A stretch of 64,000 nucleotides of DNA, taken from the NCBI RefSeq assembly GCF_001642475.1, contig NW_019173934.1, positions 62,001 through 126,000 on the forward strand. Reading direction: 5' to 3'. Shown here in pieces: positions 18,226-28,248 of this stretch (position 1 is its first letter; each line of letters starts with the position of its first letter). Position numbers and translations under genes: made by a program. This stretch comes from Fonsecaea monophora (lineage: Eukaryota > Ascomycota > Eurotiomycetes > Chaetothyriales > Herpotrichiellaceae). The notes under the pieces are model-generated. The model made no database searches, was not told the DNA's origin, and worked only from the letters and a program-made list of their open reading frames with translations.

Positions 18226-21071
18226 TCAGACGACTGTATCCCTGACAAGTCTGGCCGTGCACCAAACATATGGATAGTTCCTCTGGTACCAGTTGACAAA
18301 GGTCTTCTTCAATGCAATTCGCGGTACAGTCGCCCAGCTGCCTCCAAGACAAACATTATGCTTGCCATCGAAGAAATCAGCCGTGTACCCGGGATACAGA
18401 TCCATGGCTTTGAATCCTTCGTGCGGCGCCAATGGTGTGCTGGTCCATTCCCACAGGCCCCCGAGATCACTCTGTCCACGTAGACGGTCGCCGTTGCCAG
18501 TCACAGGCGTTGGATGCCAGTGGCGGAAGGCAACGTTGCGATCGGCCAGTTCGACGAAGAGTTCATTGGGGTTCAAGGGCCTACCATTTGCACTCCCATT
18601 GGCGACACCATTCGATTGATGGCCTGTTGGAGGCGTCTCTTCAACACCATCATTTGAGAGATGACTGTCATGGTCAGCTCTGTATCCGCAGTGCATTATC
18701 ACGCAGACTCACCCGTTCACGGCTGAAATCAACTTGCTGGTCACCTTCTGCAAGACGCTGTCCTGGTTCTCAACGTACTGGTAAAGGCTTCGGGCTTCTT
18801 CCATGGTGGGAATGCGTCCATCAGACCATTCCGCGTAGGCCGCCAACTCGTCGTACGAAGCCATCACAGGCCAATCCAGGGCGTATTTGAGAGGAACAAG
18901 GCCGTAGACGGTTCGGATAGCCTTGCCTTCGACGAACGAGGGACTGGCCATCTGCAACTCCGAGCTATGGCCGTTCACACCGTTCGTGCCGTGGGTTCCA
19001 TTGAGATCCGTATCTGCCTTGGAGGCTGCCCACGAGGCAGGGAGAGAATCCTTGTGAGTGGTTTCCAAGAAACGAGCATATTCGCCATTGCTAATCGGGC
19101 GACTTTGGGCCTCGAATTCGTGGACAGCCACTGTGCGCGATGGTCTCTCGTTATCCCAGCCGAAGTACCTCTCAGGGCCGGAGTCGTTTTCTGCATCGTC
19201 CAATCCAATTGTAACCTTGCTCGCAGGAATGCGGTGCCACTTGTTTGAAGTACGATTCGTGCGAGCTTCAGCAGCGATGGCTTCGAAGTCAGGTAAATCC
19301 TGTCCTGGAGGTGGCAGAACGCGCTCACTCTGAAGCAGCATGTAAAGGAAGGTTTCCAAATGCATCGCTTCATGCTCATAAGCAAGCCATAGGCCACGGC
19401 TGAGCTTGCGGTCGGTGTAAGCTCGGCCAGAGTGAATGCTGTCGACGATACGATCTCGAACACGTTGCGAATAGTTCAAGATCTCCTCTAATGGAGGCCA
19501 CGAGTCTGGGATCTCACTATGATCGTGACACACCTCGGGATTGTCCACATCTGAGGCAGCTTCAGCAGCGCATCCTGGAAAACTGGCTGGTCGAGGACCT
19601 ACCTGGATCGATTCCTCGCTCAAATATGGACATGTAATAAGCCGGATCTGTCGGCTTTGCCTTGGTAGCCTTCATATAGTGGATGTCTAGACGGCGGTCA
19701 GATTAAGCCGGAGCAAAATAGGAATCCACATACCTGCGAATGTAGGGATATGGCCCAGATAGAAGATCAAGTCATTTCGGAGTTTGATAGGTTTGTTGAG
19801 CAGCTCGTCCCTCGGGACCATGGACCTGGTCACTATATCCCAAGCCGCCCAAAGCTGTCGCCAGTCGTCGAGGGAAGGCACTGGGCTCGCTGCAAACTCG
19901 GCCGGCTTGCTTGGGAAATTGATGGTGGCCGGTGACAAGAGATGAATAACTGCGTAGTGCTGTCAGTATGAAAGTCAGTTCACCACCCACAAACTTACAA
20001 TAGTCGTTGGTCTTATTGCTGTAAGACATCTGAGGAATGAGGCCCGCGATATGCCACAGAGCATCACGGTCCGCTTCGGAGTACTTGAATGCGTCCTCCA
20101 AATGAATCTTCTCACCCTTCTCAAAGAAAAAGTCCTTGTTTTTGATCGTCTTCAAGGCCACATACGAAGCCTGGTGTTTCCTCTGGTTCTCATCATACAT
20201 GCCTTCAATTGACCACTCATCCTGACGGAAAGCCTCATAGCCCAGGATGTTATTGGCGTGAGTGAGACCGTTGCGGTAAAAGCGTTCAGTGACATGCAAC
20301 GAGTCATTATAGGCATGGAAGACGCGGTCAGGCTGCTGGCACGCGTCGAGTCCCACGATGACAAAATCCGAAGCCGACAACACTTTCTTGAACGAACTGA
20401 GGAACTGAGCTGCTTCCTCTCGGGTGAAGTTGCCCAGGGAAGACCCCATGGTCATAACACAGGTCGTCCTAACATCTGTCGCTGATGTCTTCAGCCACGC
20501 AAGGGCATCGTCATAGGTACCATGCAATGCCCGGAAAGTGACATGATGAAATGCATTGATGTCCAGTTGGGCAAAGGTCCGCTTGAGCTCGGACAGAGAT
20601 AGATCCAGAGCATAGTACTCGACCTTTTTCTTGGCCTCCTCGAATGCTTTGAGGAGGATGTTCACCTTGCGGAGGTTCCTATCGGCCATCCCACGTCAGC
20701 CTGAACACGATATATCTCGTATGTAGGGTAACTCACCCGCTGCCCAACTCAACGAGACGGGCGCCGTCGGGAATTCGCTCGACAATCTTGCTGGCATGTC
20801 TTGTGAGAGTGTCAATCTCGGCGTTGGTGAGGTAGTATTCATCCAAATAGGTGATGTCCTCAAACAGCTTTAGACCCAGTTCTACAATGGTTTAGTGTGT
20901 GCCTCAAACAACAAGAACCTCTGTACCGTCATAGAGTAGCAAGGTTGGAAACATGCGCGACTGTCCCTCGGGAGCATTGAGAGACCGCTTGAGATATTCG
21001 ACCAGGGAATGGTCCGACTTGTCGCTCCTGATGTCGAGAATTGGCACACCAGCAGAAGTATGGGTGGCCAT
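18226..21071 (-). CDS. egt1: Ergothioneine biosynthesis protein Egt1 (EgtD methyltransferase fused to EgtB sulfoxide synthase)
   Basis: Bifunctional enzyme: trimethylates histidine to hercynine, then joins it to cysteine with O2 as a sulfoxide. Seven minus-strand exons: 20927-21071, 20737-20881, 19999-20678, 19734-19949, 19603-19686, 18713-19550, 18226-18664, giving 848 residues (Neurospora Egt-1 is 876). Every junction has GT/AG and restores conserved text, e.g. LLLYDELGLKLFEDITYLDE and LVELGSGNLRKVNILL, the latter a SAM-binding loop. The methyltransferase fills residues 1 to about 330. A DinB-type segment has the iron-binding H-x3-H-x-E motif (HEAMHLE, about residues 483-489). The C-terminal FGE-sulfatase-like domain includes GLWEWTSTPL, GYTADFFDG and NYPYVWCTARLVRD. 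Ergothioneine is a cytosolic antioxidant in filamentous fungi. Complete, with no lesion seen. Confidence 0.95.
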
Positions 21072-22680
21072 GGTCACGAGGTTGGGGAAAATCGGGTGAT
21101 CGAGGACGGGTCACAGATAGTATCTGACAGGGGGAAATGTCCAAGTTATAACACAGCAGGGGAGGTACCTAGGTAGAGATGGAAAAGGAGAATCATGACC
21201 TTTGAATCCACGGGACATAACAACTCAACATATGCTGGAACAAACGTTCCACTTTTACCCCGGGAATGGTTGGACCATTGGCCAGCCAGGGCAAGTCGTG
21301 AAGTTACCAATAGCAGCAGGTCTAAATTTACTCCACTGAACGGCTGAGGCTGTTCTCCAGCCTGTAAACCTGTAAGAAGACGTCCCTGAGTGGCTGTGGA
21401 GTGCGGAAACGCGGCGGAATGGTGACGAGCATTCCAGCCTTTGACGTTGTGGATGCGAGGAACACGCATGATCCGTCAACAGACACATGCCACTTTCCAA
21501 GACTTTTGAGCGGGGGCTAGCTAACCGCAGAGATTTCACGATCAGGAACGAGGCAGAACGGTAGGTAATTCGAGAAGCACAGCCAGTCTCCAGGCGAACC
21601 GCTTTCAGTCCAGAAGGAGCCACAAGGTGGAGGGCGTCCGGCAGTGCTGACAATGACGACACGAGATGAATCCGAAACCCGAGTGGCATATGAAAAATCA
21701 GTTGTCTACATCCACTCTTCGCAGGGGCCCTTTTGGTGGTGACGATTATGGATCGGAAATAAGTGGGAAAAGGCTTCCCCCCATCATGTGTGGCTTAAGG
21801 CTGGATGGAAGGAGGAGGAAGAGGAGGGGCGAGAATGAAGGAGGGGCAGCGGCCCGTGACCATAGAGACTAAACTACATTGGGAACTCGTAGACGTAGTA
21901 GTGCAGATACTAGCGAGCTAGATACTTGGGGTACTTGGTATTGAAGGCTGCGTCCGGGTTTATGCGAAAACGTGAATGGCTGTAGCGTACTTGGGTATTA
22001 TTGAAACACTCCCCAGGTACCCACAGGCACCTGTAAGCCAGACAAAATAGTTCGGAACAGAGTAAGCCAGGTGAGTTGAGCCGGTCGTGTCATTTGTGCT
22101 ATATTCCGTAATCAAAGAGTTAGGGTTATCAGGCAGTTAACTACTACCACGATAAGCTATAGGTGACTGGCAGTGGCTACTATACGTAGTAATAATAAAG
22201 CGGCATCATTTTCGCTCCGAATGCTCCGGGTCATCAGTCATTACACGGCTACTCGGACTATCTAGAGCCGTTTGCAGATGGCGGGATTGTCCGTGGCTCA
22301 CGTGAAACCTGGCTTCAACGGGATGGAAGAATAAATCACCGTTAAACTCTCCAACGGCACGACTATTCCAAATACAGTAAGAAAATAATATTCTGGCAGG
22401 CGCGCTCTCCACTGCTTCGCGCTGAGCTCCCCGGATTGCATTGAAGTCGTTCATATCCCACTCTCCATATACACACACGTGCAATTGACTTCCCAACGCG
22501 TTGATACTCGCATGATAGCCATAAACCTAGTCTTTTTTGTGTATCAGTTTGTCTGATTCTCGTTCTCTCTATGTCGCCCTCGGTTTCGATAATGGTCGCC
22601 CGTGCCTTTTCCCATCCCTTTGCTTGACCGACCCGCCGCATCTCCTCCTTTCCATCTCCTCCGAGTCCAAGTCAGCCGTC
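21072..22680. other. Divergent promoter region between egt1 and a RhoGEF
   Basis: A 1.6-kb region, AT-richer around 21.9-22.2 kb, with scattered GGTAC/TACTTGG motifs. No gene supported. Confidence 0.55.
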
Positions 22681-24678
22681 ATGTCGAAGTCGGGCAACCT
22701 AGCTGCCCTGTCAGCCATTCTCAGTCCCGGGGAAGCACCCACCATCTACTACGCCGAAGACCCTCCCTACCTGCCTCGAATTCTCGTCTTCTACTACCCC
22801 GTGCAAGCGGTGGGCTCTCTGGCATCGACCTCGCGTATTCGAACCACCATCCTCTCAGCAGCCGGGTTCAAGAGTTATGGGGCATTCTCAGTCGCCCCGA
22901 ATAGCAGTTACTACTCTGCGGTCCACAAGCTACCAGAAGACAAACAAAGAGATGATGTATCCCGCGGGATTGCCTTTGCGCTTTGTCGGTACTTCTCTGA
23001 AGTGCCGACTGAGGTCAAAAATGCCATCGCTGAAGAGAACGTGCATCATGGGATAGCGCTGAAATGGGGCCAGACACATGCTGCTCAGGTTACGTGTCGA
23101 ATGTGCAGAGTCATCAACACCGAGGAGATAGTTGAGGCACTTCGACCATTTTCCAAGGAAAGACCTGCAAGTCCCCAGACACCCACCAGACCTTTAGCAT
23201 CGATCAGAAAGACCCGGCCATCTTTCCTGCCTCCCGAGGCCGGTAGTCATAACGTTGGTCGCGTGAACCACGCCTTCACCCCATCCAAGAGGATAGCCAG
23301 TGGCCACGCAAAACGCTCTCCATCCATATCTACGCAAGCACCGCGTAAGGCGAGCTCGACAATTGACCCAAAGCACTCGGTGCAGCAACTAGAGTCGTTG
23401 CGGTTTAAGATGTGCGAGTTTGTGGACACCGAAGACAGGTACATCACCCGTCTCCAAGATTTGATCGAACTCGTCACGAATCAGGGCCGTACACCAAAGT
23501 CCCTGAGCTCCAAATTCTCGAGCTCGCGCAATCAAAAGGCCGTGAATGCCATGATTCAGTTTCCCTCTCTGTTGGACCAGATCAAGGACTTGAATCTGGC
23601 TTTCCTGGATGATATCGAGACGGCGCTTCACTGTTCCGAAGATGCTGCTTTGACTTTTTTGGATTCTGCACAAGGGAATCCGCAGCTCATCGCCAACGCC
23701 AAAGACCCTATGGGTATCTACAGTTTTGCCAAAGTGCTATTGAACCACTTCCCTAAATTCCCCATGCCCTACCGGCAATACCTGGACCTGCATTCTCAAG
23801 TCTCCTCGAATCTCGACCAATTTCTGAGGGAAGGTACCACTTCAATCCAAAAGGCCCCGTCCTTGCTTATGGAGCCGGCTCAGCGTATCTCAAGATATGG
23901 CCTATACATCGACACTATGCTTCCCCATGTGCCTTCAAATTTTACCGCGGCCATACGAACCCTAGAGAAAGCCCGAAAAATTATTGCTGAGATTTGCGAG
24001 ATGGAACCTGCAGCATCAACCATTTTGGACTCTCTACGCATCGAGCACGAAGCAAAGAAAAAAGGACTCTCCCCAACCAAATTGCTCTCCGGTCTGACGC
24101 GATCCAATGGAACGGTCAGAGAAGCCCCAGCGTTGACTGGTAGTGTCAGGGAAAGAGAAGGGCCTCGCCTTTTTCCCAGCCTAGGACGCAGTCTGAGTCG
24201 GCGTCAGAAGACCACCAGGCCTGGTCTATCAAGTATCTTGTCTGAACAAAATCCTGAACAGGTGAACAATGTCCAGCCTAAAACAGATGAGAACAGACCC
24301 CTTACATCGTCTTCGGGTGTGTCTTTCGGCTCCGTTAAGAGGCCGCCCACCTCAGGGTCTAGTGTCAGTGCCACGAACCGTTCCACTGCAAGCTCCAGTC
24401 CGGGTCCCAATGCTCCTGCTGTTTTAATGTCAAGCAAGAGACGCATTGGTACATCTCCTGCTCTCGCCACAGCCACAGGTAACGTCGTGGCAGCCACTGC
24501 TGGCGATGGAGCTCACATGTCTATTTCTTCGCAGGCGCGCAACCTCGAAACCGTGGAGCATTACAAGGCCCAATTGGTACGGGTGGAGGAAGAGAATTAT
24601 AAGCTCCTTCAGGAAAACGCCGAACTGAAGAGGCTGATAAGGCAATGTACCTGTGGTGGTGCGGTGAGGCGGCTTTGA
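22681..24678 (+). CDS. DH-domain (RhoGEF) protein
   Basis: Predicted guanine-nucleotide exchange factor for a Rho-type GTPase, 665 residues, single exon, first in-frame ATG at 22681. The N-terminal 160 residues (starting MSKSGNLAALSAILSPGEAP) form a globular region I do not recognise. The DH domain spans about residues 235-445: KMCEFVDTEDRYITRLQDLI (helix 1), FPKFPMPYRQYL, and the signature helix APSLLMEPAQRISRYGLYID, which matches the conserved P-x-Q-R-I/V-x-R-Y block. No clear PH domain follows; instead there is a Ser/Pro/Thr-rich linker and a C-terminal coiled coil (about 615-655, ETVEHYKAQLVRVEEENYKL) ending CTCGG. A DH domain without PH is less common; the coiled coil may provide localisation. 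The GTPase partner is unknown. Confidence 0.85.
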   Translation: MSKSGNLAALSAILSPGEAPTIYYAEDPPYLPRILVFYYPVQAVGSLASTSRIRTTILSAAGFKSYGAFSVAPNSSYYSAVHKLPEDKQRDDVSRGIAFALCRYFSEVPTEVKNAIAEENVHHGIALKWGQTHAAQVTCRMCRVINTEEIVEALRPFSKERPASPQTPTRPLASIRKTRPSFLPPEAGSHNVGRVNHAFTPSKRIASGHAKRSPSISTQAPRKASSTIDPKHSVQQLESLRFKMCEFVDTEDRYITRLQDLIELVTNQGRTPKSLSSKFSSSRNQKAVNAMIQFPSLLDQIKDLNLAFLDDIETALHCSEDAALTFLDSAQGNPQLIANAKDPMGIYSFAKVLLNHFPKFPMPYRQYLDLHSQVSSNLDQFLREGTTSIQKAPSLLMEPAQRISRYGLYIDTMLPHVPSNFTAAIRTLEKARKIIAEICEMEPAASTILDSLRIEHEAKKKGLSPTKLLSGLTRSNGTVREAPALTGSVREREGPRLFPSLGRSLSRRQKTTRPGLSSILSEQNPEQVNNVQPKTDENRPLTSSSGVSFGSVKRPPTSGSSVSATNRSTASSSPGPNAPAVLMSSKRRIGTSPALATATGNVVAATAGDGAHMSISSQARNLETVEHYKAQLVRVEEENYKLLQENAELKRLIRQCTCGGAVRRL

Positions 24679-25640
24679 TCAGGTTGTCTCATTGATGGGC
24701 GTCTCTCTGGAAAGAATCGCGACCAAAGAACCGGGCTACAGTTGAAGGACAAAAGTGATAGACACAAGCTAATGAGTTATGACGATTGGGTATGGCATTT
24801 TGTGTTTTGGATTCATCGACCCCTTTACAAAAGCAATTGTATTTCTACGCGAGCTGGTATGGTACGGGTCTTTTTCTGCAGGCGGGCCTTGTTGAGACAG
24901 TGGACAAGGCGCATTACTTTGGCCATCAGAGAGTGTGGCCTGAGGGCTCAGACTATTGGAGTGTGTGCTCGAGCTATCTGACATGGAATTCGAACTGGTC
25001 TCGATTTGACTCTGTCTGCCTGTTTACCTCTCGGCCGCTTGCCCAAATGTTCACGTAAATATACGTAGACTTATCCGGTTCTCTCAAAGGATGGCACCCA
25101 GCACCGAGACAAGCTAGGGAGTCGTAGCTTGTAATATCTCACCCGAGGCTAGCTATCCACATACATCTATCTATACCTGAGTATATACATACATTGCAAA
25201 GACAAGGACAACGACTCGGTCGGTACAAGGACAAGTATATATCTAAGTACTCGGTGATATGTACCTATGTAGGCAGGGACTTGGCTTATACACGACACGC
25301 GTCGTTCATTGAGCGATCGAATGATCGAATAATCGAGTAATTGAGGAATAAATTGATTTGTTGATTTGTTGATTTGTTGATTGATTGATGGTGTAATTAT
25401 GTGATCGATCGACCATCCGACCGACCAACCATGACTGGATTTCCCAAAGAGACAAATCATCTCTATCCCAGACTTTTCTCCCTGCCTCGTTGTCCCAAAG
25501 AGAGCCACACGCTTACGCTTTCATTTCATGGCTTGAGCAAAAACACGCCAACTTTTTGCAGACTCCAACACAGATGCAGATCGATACGGAGAATACTTCT
25601 TCTCGGCTGCCCCTTTATCCTCCTTCGACCGTCGACTGAT
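24679..25640. other. Convergent intergenic region
   Basis: No gene is seen. From 25.05 to 25.43 kb it is AT-rich with ATACATAC and GATCGA runs. Confidence 0.6.
25353..25390. repeat. TTGATTTG tandem repeat
   Basis: About three and a half copies of TTGATTTG, decaying into TTGATTGATTGATGG. It lies in the convergent 3' region of two genes and looks like a simple microsatellite. Confidence 0.8.
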
Positions 25641-27767
25641 TCACTCGTCGTCGTCGTCATCATCATCATACCCTTCGCGAACAGTCGCCCATCCGCTCTG
25701 ACTCCTCTTTCCGTCTCGTTCCGTGTTCTTCCTCAACGCCCTCGCCTTCTCCGGATCATCCTCGTACCAGCATCTCGCCGAGTAGTCGTCCGCCACGGTA
25801 ACCAACTGCCCATTCTGATGTACCCAGGCGACCGCAGTGACTTCCTTTCTATGGCCGTTGATGAGCGGCGTGCCCGTGTAGTATATGGGGCATTGGCCTT
25901 CGGTGCTGACGTCGTGCAAGGAAGCTGACGCCAATAAGGAATTGGAAAGCACATTGACGGATGAGGTTCGTTGAGGCAGGCGAGGTCGTGTAAAGCGCGA
26001 CAAGGTGTTGTGGTGAGCGGGAGCTGGGGGGCAACGACGTGCAGATTTGGTCAGGTAACGTTCGTCAGTGGGGAAAATCACCGCACAGTCCTCGCCTGAA
26101 CCGGCTGCCAAGAGCTCGGTATTCTCGTTTGTCTTACGACGGAGGGCGAGTTTGTCGTAGAAAGAGCCCAAGCGCAGGGAGGGATCGCGAAAGCCGTACA
26201 AAGGACCTAGTCCTTGTCCTGAGGTGCGAGCAGCTCGCTGTGAGGGCCTCGATGTCAGTGACATCTCCGGGCATCCACCAAGTACGAGATGAGCAGTTGA
26301 ATAAGCATAGATGGTATTGTCCCGACAGAGAGTATACAGCCTGGAGCCGTCAGTGTTCATCGTCATGGAAGTCACACCAAACGGCCGAAGTGTCTCATGG
26401 CTCTCAGGCTCAAGAGTCGCGGATACTGGCGTAGGTCTGCCAGACCGTTGTTTATATGATGCGCGCATGTCCCATAGCTTTATAATGGCGTTGTGCTCCG
26501 AAGCCGTCGCAAGCAAATGTGGACGAGTGTCGCTGATGAATGCACAGGTGGTGACCGCAAAGTCAACCCTGGAGGACAGTCCAGCAACTTGGCGCTTGCC
26601 ACTCACAAGTTTGAGCTTGTCCCAAGAAGTGTGTGCATCGCGTATCTCGACTTTACTGTTGACCCGTTGGCTGTTGGTAAGAAAGTCAGGCGCGCGTTGT
26701 AGAGGGATGATATCTAGTGTTTCTGCAGGTTGGGCACACCGAAGATCCCACAGACAGACACTGCCGTCTCGGGAGCAGGTTGCAAGGACTTGGCTCCCAG
26801 AGCCTGGCTGCCATTGCACGCGTTTTATGGATCCCATATGGCCGATCAGTGTGTGAGTAGAGGTTTGTGCGTTCACATCGATTATTCGACAGGTCTGGTC
26901 TCCCGACGCTGTTGCAAGAAGTCGATCATCTTGCGAAAATTCCATGTCCATTATAGCATTGTCGTGAGGGTACATGCAGGACTGAAGCTGCAAGTCTCCG
27001 GAATTTTCGGGAGACCGTTCCCAGGCTCGGTATATTTCGACTAGACCATCTTCATTTCCAATGGCAACAGATTGTTGATGGTTGAAACTGGCAACGCAGA
27101 ATGGCAGTGCTCGAGGTTGGACATCGAACGAGGGACTGGTAAAGAGGTCTCCCGGTAGACTGTAGAATTTTGCGGCCTCATGCTGCCAGAGACTGCTCTC
27201 GTTACCAAAACGGATGTCTTTTCTTCTCCCTAGTTGTCGTGACAGTAACCCTGTGGAGGTGCTTATGGATTGATATCGAGTTACCCTCGGAGGATATCGC
27301 AGCAATGGCGGCAATTCCTCTTCATCGTCGTCGTCCGTCCCCAGGTAGAGAGCATCATCCTCGTCCCCCGTGGCATCTATCACGGCCCCATCTACGCCCA
27401 GGCTGCTGGGAAACCCACAGTTGATCTTGATTGGCGAGGACGGGATTGATGATATTGACGTGAACGAGAGCTTTCGCTTCTTGGAGGGAGGTTGCTCGTG
27501 TTCGGCCACAGGGATTCCCAAGGACCGGTTACTTCCTAACCGACTGTTAAGATTAACGGTAGAAAGCTCTCGCAAGGCTTTCCGCGAGGTTCGAACAGCC
27601 CGCTTTGCATTCTGGAGTCTTGGGGTGAAAAATCGGGTAAAACGGTTTGGCGTGATGGAGGGATTTTTCTTGATACGACTACTTCGACGGGGACTCCTGT
27701 TCTCGTTCGGTGCAACTGCAAATGTGACGGTCTCTGACCGAACCGGCCTTTCGGGTGTATGGTCCAT
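25641..27767 (-). CDS. cdt2: Cdt2/DTL-type WD40 substrate receptor of CRL4 ubiquitin ligase
   Basis: 708-residue single-exon protein, ATG at 27767 (MDHTPERPVRSE). The first 200 residues are basic and Ser-rich with repeated SPRRSSR and TPR-like sites. At least six WD40 repeats follow, e.g. HDNAIMDMEFSQDDRLLATA and HMGSIKRVQWQPGSGSQVLA. Two blades end in the WD-x-R motif that binds DDB1 (CLWDLRC and LWDMRA). A conserved late blade is NGHRKEVTAVAWVHQNGQLV, and the C terminus is a run of acidic residues. The family recruits Cdt1 and other PCNA-bound proteins for degradation in S phase in the nucleus. It is divergent from rrp5 with a 481-base shared promoter. Assignment rests on WD-x-R sites and overall layout. 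Confidence 0.82.
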   Translation of the reverse strand: MDHTPERPVRSETVTFAVAPNENRSPRRSSRIKKNPSITPNRFTRFFTPRLQNAKRAVRTSRKALRELSTVNLNSRLGSNRSLGIPVAEHEQPPSKKRKLSFTSISSIPSSPIKINCGFPSSLGVDGAVIDATGDEDDALYLGTDDDDEEELPPLLRYPPRVTRYQSISTSTGLLSRQLGRRKDIRFGNESSLWQHEAAKFYSLPGDLFTSPSFDVQPRALPFCVASFNHQQSVAIGNEDGLVEIYRAWERSPENSGDLQLQSCMYPHDNAIMDMEFSQDDRLLATASGDQTCRIIDVNAQTSTHTLIGHMGSIKRVQWQPGSGSQVLATCSRDGSVCLWDLRCAQPAETLDIIPLQRAPDFLTNSQRVNSKVEIRDAHTSWDKLKLVSGKRQVAGLSSRVDFAVTTCAFISDTRPHLLATASEHNAIIKLWDMRASYKQRSGRPTPVSATLEPESHETLRPFGVTSMTMNTDGSRLYTLCRDNTIYAYSTAHLVLGGCPEMSLTSRPSQRAARTSGQGLGPLYGFRDPSLRLGSFYDKLALRRKTNENTELLAAGSGEDCAVIFPTDERYLTKSARRCPPAPAHHNTLSRFTRPRLPQRTSSVNVLSNSLLASASLHDVSTEGQCPIYYTGTPLINGHRKEVTAVAWVHQNGQLVTVADDYSARCWYEDDPEKARALRKNTERDGKRSQSGWATVREGYDDDDDDDE

Positions 27768-28248
27768 GGAAGGAAGCTTGGGTGAAGGGTCCAATGACGA
27801 TATCCGAGTTCCTTCTGCCCTCAGCTCAAGGAGGACATATCCGTTCTATAAAGTTAACACGCAGAGAGAAAAGTCGGACTGAGGAGAGCAAGAAAGGAAG
27901 CTATTGGGTGGCAGGTGGGAAGAAGTATGAGGAGGCTTGGACCTGGAGGATCTCGCGACGCGTACCGAGTAGCGAGCAACGTCCAGCGCGCGTCTTAAAT
28001 TGATCCACAGCGGGAAGGTCAGCCGGACGTTGGTCGGAGAAAATTTCTCCGCACTACGGAATGCGAGGATTTGATTGGTGGAATCGGATCTCTTCATGGA
28101 CTGCGTTCTGCCCTTCCAAAAAAATTTCCCCATGATCACACACAGCCCGACCAGCAGGCAAAGATCACATTCTAGGGCGAATCCGGCCTCTTCTGTACGG
28201 CGGAATCGTTTATTGCTGATGTCTTGAGACTGGTGAGTCTCCATCGCC
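27768..28248. promoter_or_regulatory. Shared divergent promoter of cdt2 and rrp5
   Basis: A 481-base interval between two divergent starts. No specific factor site is assigned. An ATTGG (CCAAT on the minus strand) occurs at about 28074. Confidence 0.5.
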
